NCBI RefSeq assembly: GCF_900090045.1
Contig: NC_041777.1
Coordinates: 551,501-615,500 of the forward strand
Reading direction: 5' to 3'
Source: Plasmodium malariae
Taxonomy: Eukaryota; Apicomplexa; Aconoidasida; Haemosporida; Plasmodiidae
DNA: 64,000 bases
Made by a program: the position numbers and the translations under genes. The notes beneath the pieces were generated by a model. The model had not been told where the DNA came from and searched no databases. It was given only the letters and a program-made list of their open reading frames with translations. Each line of letters starts with the position of its first letter. Within the stretch, counting starts at the first letter, position 1. This document shows, one piece after another, positions 42,890-56,955 of this stretch.

Positions 42890-44508
42890 GCATATGAGCA
42901 GAGCGGCCCGCATGCATATATGTGGGTACATATGTGAATATATATGTATATATATATCTACATGTTCAAATCCATGTGTGTATTTATGTACATGTGCGTG
43001 TGTACATTTATGTATACATATATGTGCTCGTACACGTATACCCGCTCCTTTTGAACATACCTGAATATCGTTTCAACTGCAATGAGATGATTTTTCCTCC
43101 TTTGCGATTCTTCAAAGAGAATATTAAAGTTACTCAAGTAGTATATTCTTCTGTTCTTCTTATTACTTCTACTATTACTAAGATATATAAAATTGTCGTG
43201 AGGAATCCTCCTAATGCTATTTTTGGATATATTCTGTATTTCACCGTTTGAGCTATAAAAAAAAAAAATCATAGACAGAAATATGCTCTTATATGTTGCA
43301 AGATTACTTCGATTGTTACTGCTTTTACTACGACTACTTTGAATATGTCTTTTCAAAATTTAAAAAAAAAAAATTACTTTTCCAAATTTTTGATAATCAA
43401 CGTGAGGTTTACTAACGCGTTGTTCAGGTAGCCATTTTTCATGTCCCTGCAATAAAAAAAAAAAAAAAAATAATAAAATAGGAAGTAGTACAACACAACG
43501 TAGGGCGAAACAGTGTAATGTAAAATTCTTGTTTGTGGAATGGCTATATTTAAGAAAAGACACATAAATTCATGTACATGTATGCGCATATATATATACA
43601 CATATATATATACATGTGTTTACTCAAAAATAATATGAACAGCATTTTCAAATGTTTCAAATGGAGAGGGACGAATTGTATAGAATATTTTTCAAAAAAA
43701 AAAAAGCAATTACATGTCCTGTGAAATGGAGTAATTATATATGCATAAGATGGCCGCATTTAAATAATCACTGGAAAAAACCTACAAAATGAAATACAAT
43801 TGTTGAAGTGTACTATAGTTCTTAATGACAAGGAACGTTATTAAAATGTTCAGGTAAATATTAGAAAAAAAATCTTTATTAACTACATACCACGTAGTTA
43901 TAGAGCAAGGTGTACTTTTTCTTTTTCAGCAAGTAACATTTTATCTCCTGTAAAATGTGGAACCATTAAATAAGTGAAGAAATATAACAAAATGCATAAA
44001 TAACTATAGTTAACAATCGTAATAATGGGTTTACATGCTGGAAAAGAGAATTCTTCAGGTTAGATATATTATGAAATATTTTGTATATATAATTGTATTT
44101 ATATGCCCTTTTAACGACGTAACTGAAGCTCGTGGAATCGGCGCTCTGCAAAGAAGTATGCACGGGGATATTATATATATGTGTGTGAACATGTCCGTAA
44201 TTATGTGCTCATTTGTATGTTTACATTTTTTTGCTCATATTTACATGTACACATTTTTTTGTTCATATTTTCTCTCCATTTAGCCACTCGCTTCCCTTCA
44301 GACAACTTCGCGTGTTGTATAAATGCAAAACATAGGCACTGTGCTCACCTTTTCTATAATAAGCTTGAAACATTCCTTGTCTAAATCATATTTTGCATAT
44401 AAATTTATTAAATTGGCTAGCGACAAATAATTTTTCAAAGTGTTCACGTAACTTTTGTCACATTTGGAACTATTGTAGTTTCGCAATTTTATGCTCCTGA
44501 ACAGGGAA

Positions 44509-44542
<34 letters not shown>

Positions 44543-47500
44543 TTATTGATTTAACATGTCACACACAAAGCAATTCATACATTTTGTTTTCCTTTCCACT
44601 AATTAATTATACCCATGTAGGTTTATATATGCAAAATTGTGATACTTACTTTGCAGAGGATGGTAACAATAACGATATAAGGAAAATAAAATTTTGAATT
44701 TTCCTTACATTCTCGTATTTTTTAACCCTGTTCCTATATTCTGAACATGACATATTTTCGCATATTTTGTTAATGTCTTTTTTGAAATATTGTGATAAAG
44801 TTCTCAAGTCATTACTAGGTTGTATGTAACACATGGGATACAAGCTGTTGTTCAGGTCATAAAAAAAATATTCATAATAATCGATAATTTCTTTCGATAT
44901 GAAAAATTCGAATATATTTTTTTCCAAAGAATTATTATGCAATAATTTTACGTATCCTTGAAAGTTTTCCACCTTTCTCGTAAGCATATTAAAAATTTGA
45001 TTTATTCTTTTTTGTTGTATATAATTCGAATATATAATAAAATTTGTTTTCTTGCTGAACAATTTTGTAATTTTCGTTTTCTCCTTTTTTACAAAATCGC
45101 ATGGTACATTTTCTGACTTGTTCATATTTTTTCCTACCAACGTGCTAAATTCGTTTATCATTTTTTTATCATTTTTTTGTGTGTTATTATTAAATGAGAA
45201 CATTGAACAGCTGGAAACATTAGAGCATTTTTTTCTTTCATAACACTTTTTCTCCCTATTCATTGCATAAGGATTTTTTATCAATTCCATTAAATACATA
45301 AATAACTTCTTCTCCTTAAGAGAATTAATTTTTTCTATATGTTGTTCGTTACACGTTTCGAAGTAAATGTTGTTATAGTAGTTATAAAGATAAGCAAATG
45401 TTACATGGGTTAAAAGATGTTTCTTTACATAAATAGAAGAGGATACTGAGTACATATTTGCAGGAATGTATTCAACTGTATCATCATATAATTTATTTGT
45501 CTGGTAACGTGTGTAAAAAAACAATTCCTTACTCTGATTTGTTGTAAGTGCACCAAGACGAGCAATATTGCCATCACATTGCAACAAACTGTATATAATA
45601 CAGTTCCACTTCTCATCGAAGAAAAAATCATTTTTTTTAATTTTATTAAGAATTTCATTTTTTAAAATGATATATGAGTGATAGCTATTTTTACTCGTTT
45701 GAATAACTATTTTATACATGTTATCACAATTTTGTGCAATATTACGAGCGTTTGATACTGAAACATGTCGATCATTTTTATTTCTTTTCATGTAATAACT
45801 CTTCTCTTTTCTAATTTGTTTAAACATCTCTGCTTCTTTTAAGTTTATATTGTTGTTTGCCTTTTCTGCGTTATTTATTTTCTCCTTCTCTACATGCATA
45901 TTATTGAAATAGGAAAAAACATTTTTATAAATTTTGTAAATGTTACTACAATAGTGAAAATTGAAAAAAAAGGAAAAAAATAAGGCAAGACTGGAATATA
46001 AAGGCATTCTGTTTTTATGTACAAGTTCATACGCAAATGTTATTATACTAAATCGAATATTTTGAATTCTGTTTAATAGCTTTTCTTTACTTATGATTTT
46101 GAACTTTTTATAAGCTTTTTTGGTGAAATTGTTCTTCACCTTGTTAGATAATTCTTCCCTTCCTTCGAGTTGATTATGATGAAAATAAAGGTCATTCCAA
46201 ATACACTTTTTCTCTATCGCCTTTATTTCTTCTACCTTTCGGTCCACTTCTACTTTTTTTTTTAATTCCTTATATATAATACTATTTATGTCTATAAAAG
46301 TTCTATACACACACGTCTGATGTGAATAATTGTAAATATAAAAATTGTTTATTTTTTCTAAATGTTGTACATCCATGGTAAGGGCCGAATTGGGGGCGAT
46401 TGTATTACCATATCTGAGCAGTGATACAATGTTTTTCAAAGCTTTATATTTTTTGAAAACTCTGTTTTTATTTAATAAGGGAAAAAATAAAGACGGTTCA
46501 TTTAATGCTCCAAATGAATTCACATTATAATAATAACAGGAACATATTCTGTGTATCAAGTGGTTACACATATTATAATTTTTTACCTTTAAAACGTTAA
46601 TCAACCTTTCTATATTTAATTTAATTATTGATTTAATACATATTTCAAATTTTATAGAGATCCTAATATATATCAATATTGGTAGTAAGATACATATCAT
46701 ATTGCTTGCGCTTCTTAAGTCCTTGTAATTTTCAAAAAAGAAGAAGCAAATTTTATAAAATGTATAAATCAAAATGTTTATGCTAATAGAGTTTTTATCC
46801 CCCTCCTTCTCTTTCATCTTTTTTTCCCCTTTTTTTTTGTATTCACTAAGTGCATTTTTTCCTCCTTCCATTGTTTTGGTGTTGTCCTTCTTTCTATTAA
46901 CTATGTAATATGTTCTAACATAGCAATTTTTTTCCTTACTTCCTAGATCGCTTCTTACCACACCTTTTCTTAACCGATGATCTATATAATGTTTATGAAA
47001 GTTGTAAAATAAGCTGTGTTTCTTTTTGATTCTCCATTTTTGTTCTTCTTCCTTCTTTTTACTGGTTCGATAAACTTCATCAATTTTTCTTATCTTTGTT
47101 ACGTCAATGTCCTCCTCACTGCACTCTGTGCAATGCGCCTCCCTCCATTTTGTACTAACCACTTCCCTGTTACACTTTTCAACAGCCCCACAAATTTTAT
47201 CAAACACGGACTGCAAAACAAACAAAAAGGATGCATAAATAAATTCAAAATTAGCACTCTGGTCAAGAATCACTGTCAGTTGTAATATGGTAAGACATCT
47301 TGATAAATCATAAGGAACAAATTCTTTTTTATACATTTTCCTTTGAAACTTCTCTTCATTTTTTTGTTTGCTCATGTGTTTCTCTCTATGCAGTATTCTC
47401 TTTCTATCTATGTCAATGTGAATATGTAAAAAGGCGTAATAATAAAATGAATACAAAGATGGTTTAAATAAATGATTTTTCAAAATGTACTCGATTAGCT

Positions 47501-50500
47501 TGAATTTCTCATTAGTTAGCAGTAACGACATGATATGTTTATATTTTATTTTTCGTATGCTCATAGTTTGAAGACAGAAAGTCGTTAAGGATAACACATA
47601 CAACTTCTTTACATAGGAGTGCTTAAAATGCTGCAATATGAAGAAGAATAATCGATGTATATTAGTGCTACCGGGACTTCCATTGTCAACATTGCTGAAA
47701 CCACTACTATCGCCACTGCTACCACCTCTTACACTATACAGAATACTGTTCAACATCTTTCTAACTAAGTCATCACCCAAGGTATTGAGAAAGAAAATAA
47801 TTTTTTTTTTTTTACAGCTATTTTTTCCCCATAGGTGCAAAAGATACTCGCTGTTACATCTTATAAGCGCATTCCTCGACGAGCTTATGCAATTTTTAAA
47901 TTTCAAATAAAAGAGGCAGTGTTTAAATATCTTATTCGAAGTAATAAAGTGTAAAATGTCTTTGCTTTTTTCTTGCTTGTTCATAATTATTTTAAAAATA
48001 TGTACCCAGCAACTTTTGCCGATCCTCCGTTGTCCCCCGTTGCTGACTGTTTTTCCCTTTTGAACTTTTCTGATTCTCCTAATAATTTTGAACACGTTTA
48101 GGTACACATTTAACTTAGCAATGTTATTGTGGAGAGTGGTAGGTAGTTCGTCAAAATTATTGCAGTTTATTTGGTCATAATTTATATGGTTACACTCTAT
48201 ATATGTTGGGTTATCCTTTTGAAATTTCTCAATTTTATGATAACAAGTATTCAGTATAATGCTAATTTGATGAAACCGTAGTTTACTTAGTTCATTACTA
48301 TTATTTTTTAGTGTATTAACTACTATATCCAGTAGTGAAGGAAGAGAAATATGATCATTTAGGGTGTACTGTAACAGTTCACTCATTTTTATACCCTTCT
48401 CCGGGGGTATACTGTATATATTATGTAAATTAAAAAAGGAGAGATAGAAATTATTTAATTTCTTTTCTATAATATTTCTTACATATTCAAAATTTTCCTT
48501 TTCTTTATATATGTTGTACATAAACAGACAGTCCATATTATACTGATTGTCATATATAGTAGAACATAAAACAGTATTGGTGAAGCTATTTAAATATGCT
48601 AAATTGGAGTAGTTTATAAAATGTATTTCTCCTAAGCATTTATTGTTGCTCTGTAATAAGCAGTCTCCTGCTGTTTTTTCTTTTCTCAAAATTTTAAAAA
48701 TTTTATTAATAGAATTATATCTTTCCTTTGTAAACCTATTCAAGTATTTGTATTTATTTGAAAAGTAGTATACGTATAGCATATTAAAAGTAAAAGGAAA
48801 ATAGTTATCACATTTCTCTAAACATATAAAAAGAACTATTAGCTTGTTTTTTCCCTTTAAATATTTCATATCATCTGTCAGGAGGTCTTTGTCCCAATTT
48901 GCCTTACTCCCTTCCAGGGGGGTAACAAGCGCCCTTTTCGTTTTGCGTTCCTTGTTAGATGCTGCGACTTCACGAGATGCTGAGACTTCACAAGATACTG
49001 CTACCTCACCAGATGCTGCGATTTCACGAGATACTGCTACCTCACCAGATGCTGCTACCTCACCAGATACTGCGACTTGACTTCTCTCTCTTTCAGTGAA
49101 TCGGGAAGTCCCTCCTGAAAGGAACGAATCAACTCCATTGAATAAGTTATCAGATTTACCTGGACCAATATAGCTACTCACAAAATCGATATAGTAATTA
49201 TGTAATAGTTTTACGTTACACACTTTCTTGTTATTCTTGCTCCCTCTTGATGCTACCATTTTGTACTTCAATTTTTCTAATAGTGCAACACCGGCAGTAT
49301 CCCCTAACAGAAATAACAAATCATCCGTTAAGTACTTGTCAACTATCCTTCTATTTTTGTATATATTTTTAAATCCTATTTTATATCTCATTTCCGTCGA
49401 GTTGTTTGTATCCACAAAAAAGGAGAGTAGATAATTATTTTTTGCATCTGTGTTATTATGTAAACCAAAGGATAAGAACCTGTTTAGTGTATAATGCGTT
49501 TCGACATTATCAGATATTATTTTATAGTAGTGCATAAAATATAACGAGCACAAATTATTTGCACTGATATAGGAAGAACATACAAAGAGAATGTATTTAA
49601 TTATAGTACATAGATCCATTTTAAACAGAAAAAATAAATTGTAATTAATAATTTTGTCATATGTAACATTAAAATGGTTACAATTTTCTTTATTCGCATA
49701 TAGATGTTTGTAAAAATTTACATTACTTTCATTAGTTGTCATCGAGTTATGTATATATTTGATTAGAATAGTATAATATACAAACAAACAGATTAAATAA
49801 TTTATACATGTACCCTCGTCATTTTGTAGTAATAATATGGAATACTTTTCTAAAGATGAATTCATATCCTCATAATTAACATGTACATATATATTATTTT
49901 TCTTTTTTAAATTATTAAAAAAAAAGCACATCTCTTTTAGAAAATATTTTTTCTTATATAAATCGATAAAATACTTTTCAATTAATTTTGATTCTACTTT
50001 TAATGAGCTTGATTTTAGTAGTAGATATTTGCTAAGCAAAATGCTTTTGTTTTCTTTTATTGCATTATTCCTCTTCTTTGTGGGGAACCCCCAATGGTTC
50101 TTCTTCGTTCCTTCTCCTCGTTTGCTTTCACTGTTCGTCTCTGTCTTTTTTATGTTTATCAACACCAGTACCCCGTTGATGAAGTTAAGCAGGAAGTCAA
50201 AGAAGGCACTGCTTCTTCTACCGCTGCTGCGCCTATTATTCCTTCCCGCTCCATTGCATATACCACTTCCCCCCTTCATTGTTTTTATTTTTCCTTTGAC
50301 AAACTTGAGCAGCATAGCCCCCTTTTCAGGCGTGTTCGAGTACACCACACACATATTTAGACAGTTGTACAGAATGAGAAAATCCATATTTTGGCTATTC
50401 ATAAAGATATATTTATTTAACTCGTTCCTTTTGTACTTGTCATAGTAAAACACGATATAATGAAAAAAGAGAATGAGCATTTTTTTGTCAATTACGATGT

Positions 50501-53500
50501 TACGCAGTTTCTTATCTAAAAAGGGGCTACAACTACGTACGTGAGATTTACGACTATAACTATGCGCATCTATTTTTCCTCTACAAGTACTTGCGTATAT
50601 TTTTTGGCTGTAATCCCACACGTATATTTTTTTAAATAGCGCGTTTAGTTCTAAGTAAAATATCAAATTATAAACGGAATTTTTTGAAAATTCGTTTTTA
50701 TACCTATTGTATATGAACATGTTCAGGTAATTATTTCTCCTGTCTACTATATTTTTATATATATATTCGTGCGCGTCGTCGAGCATTAATTGGAAGAAGT
50801 ATTGTTCAAAATTGCTACAACTCCTTTTTATTCTATCCTTTGATAATTTACAAAATGATGTATTATTCATCAAAAACATAGGACTGCTATTCTTTTTAAA
50901 CTTCTTTTCATATTGGGATAATAAATTAAAAATAAAAAGTTCTTTCGTCTTATTCTTACCAAGTACACCCTTCCTGTAATTAGGTAAAGATAACTGTTTA
51001 TCTAATATTTTCATTAATCCATTGTGAGCAAAATTATTAACATTTGGAAATGGAAAAGTGAGATATGGATAGTTGTACCTGTTATGGAAACTACCTTCCT
51101 CATTATATGTGCTTCCATTAGTCAAATTCTTTCCCCTTACCTTGTTCGTATACACACTTTTAACGTGCCCCTTGCAAGTTCTCCTTATATTCGCTTGGTT
51201 CATCTGTTTGTTGTTTTTCTCATTCTTGACTACTACGTTACGTGTTCCTGTTTGAGTATCACACGTACCTCGTTTGTGCAGCTTAGTATCATCCATATAT
51301 ATATTGTCTATCCCTTCGTTATCATTTTTATTCCTTTTGTTAATGTTGTTCCTAAATTTAATTAATCTCACTTCATCACACGCATACTTTTTAAAAAAAA
51401 TGAATAATCGGATATACACATCTTGAACAACTTTATTTAGTATATATTTTATATTAGCGAAAAATTTTTTTTTTTCATTTTTCAAGTATTTAAGTTTTTG
51501 GTACAAAAGGAGTATTAACTTAATGAACTTGTTTGCTTCTACTTTTCCATGTTGTACACATCTAAAGAGTAGTATAAACACGTATAACAATATCCTTATC
51601 CTGCATTCATTGTACGTTATTAATCTGTAGCATTTTTTAACCCCTTCCAATTTGTTGTATCTGAAAGGACGGAGGGGGGAAAAAGGGGAAAAAAAAAAAA
51701 AAAAAAATTATCAAACTGGGCATAATTTATCGTTCCTTTTTGTATTGACGTGCTAAAAAGGATTAGAGTATCCACATACTTAGCTTATTGGGGTATACAT
51801 CAAAAAACATTAACGTGTGTAAATATTCGTATGTAAATATTCGTATGTAAATATTCGTGTGCAAATATTCGTATGTAAATGTTCGTATGTAAATGTTCAA
51901 ATGTAAATGTTCGTATGCAAATGTTCGTATGCAAATGTTCGTATGTAAATGTTTGTATGCAAATGTTCGTATGCAAATGTTCGTATGTAAATGTTTGTAT
52001 GCAAATGTTCGTACGTAAATAGACGCATTTAAACCCATGTACTGTAAACAGACGGATGCACGGCTGCTCACCCGCTCAGGTAAAGGTATACCCTCTTGAC
52101 GATTGTGTAAAAAAGAACAAAATTAATGTTCATATACTCCTCCCTTTTGTGTAATCCGTTTCTAACTACACAGTTTTTTAATTTTGTTAAGAAGTTGTAG
52201 TCCACACAATGCAGTAAGTTCACCTCGTTTAAGAAAAACGCATTAGATGATCTGTTCAATTTGATATATATTTCACTTTTTGACAATTTTTTGCTATGTT
52301 TTAATTTTGCTGCTTTTTCATTTTTTTTATAAAAATAATAAATTAAGGAAGCAACCTTTACCTTACTCTTTACATATTTAATGTAATTGTACAGGTAAAT
52401 ATTCTTCTTGCATGGCTTCAACTCGGATAAACACTTTTCCTTCGTACTCATCTCCTCACAGTTTTCTAGGCAGCAAAGAATGCACAGATTTTTGAGGGCC
52501 TTAAAATTCTGCAAAAGATTATCCAGATATAGAAAACTCTTTTTTCTTATCTGCTCCTCGCACACGTTGAATAGATAGCTATAAAAAAAAAAAAAAAAAA
52601 AAAAAAAAGGAAGCGAAAAGACCTTAGGGAGAAAGATGATGTGGTGCCAGTATGACTGTAAGTATGAATTTGTGTGTGTATGGAGGGGATACAAAATGAT
52701 ACAAAATTGGGATAAACCAGGCATATCAGTAACCCAATGGCAGTAGGACAACTGCTCAAGTGATATAGAATGGATTTATTTATAATTACTTCAACAAGTG
52801 GATGCCGCGTATCCTTGACTCATTGATGTAAAAGAGCAAATCCTCGTTTCTTTCCACCTTGATGTCTGAGTAAATTATGTTATATCTTGGCATGGTTCTG
52901 GCATATAAGTCGTCCATGTAATTATATAAATAAAGAAGTATATTGTAAATATGTTTGTTATCAGCACAATAAAAGCTATTGGTTGAAGTCAACGTTTCGT
53001 ATATAATACATTTGTTATTATAAAAACACTTGTTGAGTTTTTCCTTCCAATTACCTTGCATTTTATTTATGTAATAATCAAAAATATTTCCTATCTGTCT
53101 ATAATTTATATGAACGTACAGAATTACGTTATTCAGCAGTATTGGAAACGTATTGCATTCCTTTTCATTTTTCCCCCAACGCATTTTTTGCTCATCGCGA
53201 TAGTGGTAATTACTATTATTATTACTATTATTATTACTATTATTATTATTACTATTATTATTATTACTATTATTATTATTATTACTATTATTATTATTAC
53301 TATTATTATTACTATTATTATAAATACTGTCGTCATTATCACCATGAACTCTTTCGAAATTGCACTGACTGAAGCACCGGATGACAAGCTCATTGCCATT
53401 GTAGTAAAACACGAGTACAGCAATAAAATTGTAAATCTTGCTTAACACTACCCTAGCAAGACAACGCTGCTTTTGGAAAAGTTTGAGTTGGTTCGAACTT

Positions 53501-55782
53501 AGATCATACATAGTATGGGTCATATTAAAGGAACGAATAGAATTATCAGGTTCATTTAGCTCACTCAGAATATATCGTTTTTGAAGATCCATTTTTTTTT
53601 CTTTTTTTTCTATCTCTTCGTCTAAATGTGTAGACAACAATATGATTGTAGAGGAGAGTGAAAACAAAAAGATGTTGTTTATGCATATATTATTATATTT
53701 GAACAAATATAAAAAATTATAATAATTAAATAGATCTTTCTTTTTTAATTTCTCTACCAATACATCTATGTATATATGTATTAGGTTGTAATATACTTCT
53801 AGAAATATGATATAGCATTTCTTCACCAAGTCATGTTCCCTGTTTACATGTATCTCAACTGTAGCTCCGTTCATGTTGTACTCTACCAAGCCATCATCAT
53901 TGTTATTACCCCTCCAATGGGAAAAATTCCTGTTCTGTGGAACGACTCGTTTCCCATTACTTTGGCAAATATTTACTATTACATCGTTTCCCTCACCTAC
54001 TGAACTCTCTTTTCCTTTTGTTTTATCACTTCCCTTAGGACGGTGATCATATTTATTATTCATCAAAAATAGTTTTAATAATGTGTTATAGAATTCTTTG
54101 TTGAAACAAAACATTTTGAACAAATGCATAGCTAGCATAGGCAAGAAGAACATTAAATAGAACAAATCATTGAGTAACAAAAACATAATATTTTTCTCAT
54201 AAAAGAAAGACAGTTCTTCTTTGTACGTATTGATATAATTAAATATGGGTCTCTGGTTTATGATATACAGGGGGTGTATGTATATCACGTTTAGACTATT
54301 ACACACACGAGGGTGGAGGCTTCGCCCACTTGCGATCGCTCTGACAGCAGAGTTTGTATATTCGTAAATATTTGCTTTTTTGTTTTCGCTTGTGCTTGCA
54401 TTTACTTCTGCACTTGCATTTACTTCTGCGCTTGCATTTACTTCTGCACTTGCATTTACTTCTGCGCTTGCATTTACTTCTGCACTTGCATTTACTTCTG
54501 CACTTGCATTTACTTCTGCACTTGCATTTACTTCTGCACTTGCATTTACTTCTGCACTTGCATTTACTTCTGCACTTGCATTTACTTCTGCACTTGCATT
54601 TACTTCTGCACTTGCATTTACTTCTGCACTTGCATTTACTTCTGCGCTTGCATTTACTTCTGCACTTGCATTTACTTCTGCACTTGCATTTACTTCTGCA
54701 CTTGCATTTATTTCTGCACTTGCATTTACTTTCCTGTCCTGTTGTCCTCCCCTGTAAATTATCCTCAGGCTGTCTAGGAGCAGCTCATCTATATCTTGGA
54801 GGAAATCCTTTTTTGTGCTTTTACGCATGCGCCTTTTTCTGGGTACATTTACATTAGTCAGATCGCTATATCGTCCACTTACATGTTTATATTTTCTGTT
54901 GTACGGTACGATTTTGTTAAATATATTAAAAGCACCACAAGTGTCGTTAAGCTTCATTTCGAATTCAGATAAACGACTTTTCGTTCTCTTCTTTTTTAAC
55001 AATTCTTTTGTTTTTAAATATAAATTGTACATTCGTCTCAAGTATTGTACACATTCAATGGAAAAGAAATTATATCCTCCAGAATCTTTGAATACACACT
55101 GATAGAAATATTCCTTGTACACTACTATAGTTGCAAGTAAAACGTCGAATGATAATTTTTTTTTTAAAACTGTAGATATATATTTTTTTTTAAGAAGAAA
55201 TTGAAATTTGCCTGCTCCTACTGATGCCCCTCTTGTTTGGAGTTCCTCTACCCCGTTTCCAGGTTCGTCTATCGCTCTGACCCTCTCAGTCTCATCCATC
55301 GCTCCTGCCTCTTTTGCCTCTTCCATCTCTCGTACTCCTTTTTTATGTTTCCCCTTTGACAAATCATAGGCATAAGTGCAACCAAATCCGCCGCAGAAAG
55401 CGCTTCCACTTTTGCAAAGGTAGGGCTCATACTTAATAACATTATAAAATATAATATCGACAAATTCATTATAATCTTTTATAATCTTTAGGAGAAAATG
55501 GGATGTCGACAACTCGTTCGAAATTATTTGCAATGGAGAGCACCCATAGGGTAAAAATTTCCTCATAAACTTTAAGGTTTTCCTTAAATAGTACAATTTT
55601 TCACTTATCAATTTGTCTGATACTTTTTTTTCTTTCTTGAAATCATCTTCATTTAACAGATTAGTTATTATTAAATTATGTAAGAAAGCTCGTGCTAATT
55701 CATACTGACTCAAGTTTATGTAATTGACTATAATGCTGTATAATTCTTTTCCATTGTGTTTGTTTAAAAAAGTGTAATTCAT
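41794..55782 (-). CDS. Giant alpha-solenoid protein, Nup160/Nup120-like C-terminus (10 exons)
   Basis: Exons (minus): 55782-52790, 52578-52072, 51660-44650, 44496-44349, 44145-44035, 43947-43891, 43781-43714, 43446-43378, 43252-43061, 42793-41794. Every junction has GT...AG, and all phases agree: 12156 nt, 4051 residues. The ATG at 55782 follows a poly(A) tract. The protein is mostly helical, with low-complexity inserts ((VNASAE)n, (SNNN)n). In the last seven exons blocks occur in the same order as the human NUP160 C-terminus: NLINLYAKYDLDKECFKLI; YTLLYNYVVFSSDYLNAAIL (compare YELLYAFHIYRHNYRKAGTV); GYLNNALVNLTLI (CYLAALNCLRLI); RGIDLITLQQKLL (EDLEKECSLARIRL); INVLIFNKIYNLSDNV and YQLDYIFTYCLACIF (VQAGLFDTAISLC and FKLPLTPVFEGLAFKCI). 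That would place it in the Y-complex of the nuclear pore. The similarity was judged from memory. No N-terminal beta-propeller is obvious. Spatacsin-like solenoids are the main alternative. Confidence 0.6.
51826..52020. repeat. 12-bp minisatellite in intron 2 of the Nup160-like gene
   Basis: Units of aaatgttcgtatg or aaatattcgtatg (12-13 bp, about fifteen copies, with gtatgt/gtatgc variants) fill the centre of the 411-bp intron 51661-52071. This explains why the intron is longer than its neighbours. Confidence 0.85.
54394..54732 (-). repeat. 18-bp coding minisatellite (VNASAE)n
   Basis: About nineteen near-perfect units of acttctgcacttgcattt (plus strand) encode VNASAE hexapeptides in exon 1 of the Nup160-like gene. 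Variation is almost limited to one synonymous g/a position. All three plus-strand frames are also open, an artefact of the 18-bp period. Confidence 0.92.
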
Positions 55783-56955
55783 TTTTTTTTTTTTTTTTTT
55801 TTTTGTTGAGGACTCCCATTCTCTGGATTCCTTTTTGTTCCTGTGCAACTATACCCAGGATCTGCTTCACCCTCGGGGGAACAAACTATGCCAATTTAGG
55901 TTACTACTCGCGCAGGGGCATGCATATATACGTGGGTTTGTACTATTTTCTTGTACACTCTCAAATAGTACAAGTATGCATACCCCGTATGATGTAAATT
56001 TAAATATTTTTTGCTATGTTCTTTTTTTATTCCTTTTTGCTAATCATGTACTAAAGCGAGCAGTATTTGAAAAGTAAGGCACAAGCTTGGAATAAGGACC
56101 TACACACCGAATGGAACAGAGGGGAAAAAAAAAAAAAAAAATAAAAATAAAAATAAATGGATATAAATGGGGATAATTACGAATAAATGCAGACAGATAA
56201 AGATAAATTAAATTTAAATGGCGCTAAACAATTTACATTAGGTAAAATGTGCTTCTCTATATCAAATCAATCAACACTTGGTAAGAAGCACTTCCATATA
56301 GCAATACAATTAAAATACGCCAAAAGGTACTCCAACACAGTAAAAAATTGAAATGTAGTAAAATATGAGGAAATAATAGGTACCCATCCACCTTACAAAT
56401 GTTTTATGCTTTCACTTTTACGTCAAAGATTAAAAATTTAGTGGATTTAAATAAGTTGTTTAGAAAAGGCATATTTACAAGTGCTAGTTTTTTTTTTTTT
56501 TTTTTTTTTTTCGTATATCAAAATTTTGGTGAATGGAGATGGCGGAAAAAAAAAAAAAAAAGGAAAAAGAAAAATTAAAAGAAAAAGAAAAATTAAATGA
56601 AAAAGAAAATTAAAACGAATAGGAAAATTAAAACGAATGGGAAAATTAAAACGAATGGGAAAATTAAAACGAATGGGAAAATTAAAACGAATGGGAAAAT
56701 TAAAACGAATGGGAAAATTAAAACGAATGGGAAAATTAAAACGAAAGGGAAAATTAAAATGAGCGGGAAGGTGGAAAATTAAAAGGTACCTCAATTATAA
56801 GAATGGTAGAGACCGAGACATATGGTAAAAAATAAAAGATATCAGTAAGCATGTAAGGCCAATGGATGGTCAAATTTGACGGAAGGGAATACCTCAGAAA
56901 TTCGTAAAATGTGCACGCATGCAAATGTACGTACGTACTGCAATATGCAATACCC
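55783..56955. other. Intergenic with 18-bp repeat at 56590-56765
   Basis: Between the Pol alpha stop (minus) and the start of the Nup160-like gene. A poly(T) run at 55781-55804 directly precedes the downstream start codon. Poly(A) lies at 56127-56142, poly(T) at 56489-56511 and poly(A) at 56545-56560. A minisatellite of about nine 18-bp units (aaaattaaaacgaatggg) is at 56590-56765. No gene seen. Confidence 0.65.
56590..56765. repeat. 18-bp minisatellite (aaaattaaaacgaatggg)
   Basis: Nine to ten nearly identical units about 200 bp downstream of the Pol alpha stop codon on the minus strand. Strongly purine-rich on the plus strand. Confidence 0.88.

Noticed and set aside
52068..52786. Separate small gene starting at an ATG near 52751
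   Set aside because: The acceptor at 52579 joins in phase to the exon ending at 52790 (donor GTAATT), and the sequence before the poly(T) tract has intron character.
54313..54857. Three plus-strand ORFs of 125-167 codons
   Set aside because: Antisense to the VNASAE repeat of the Nup160-like exon 1; period of 18 bp keeps every frame open.
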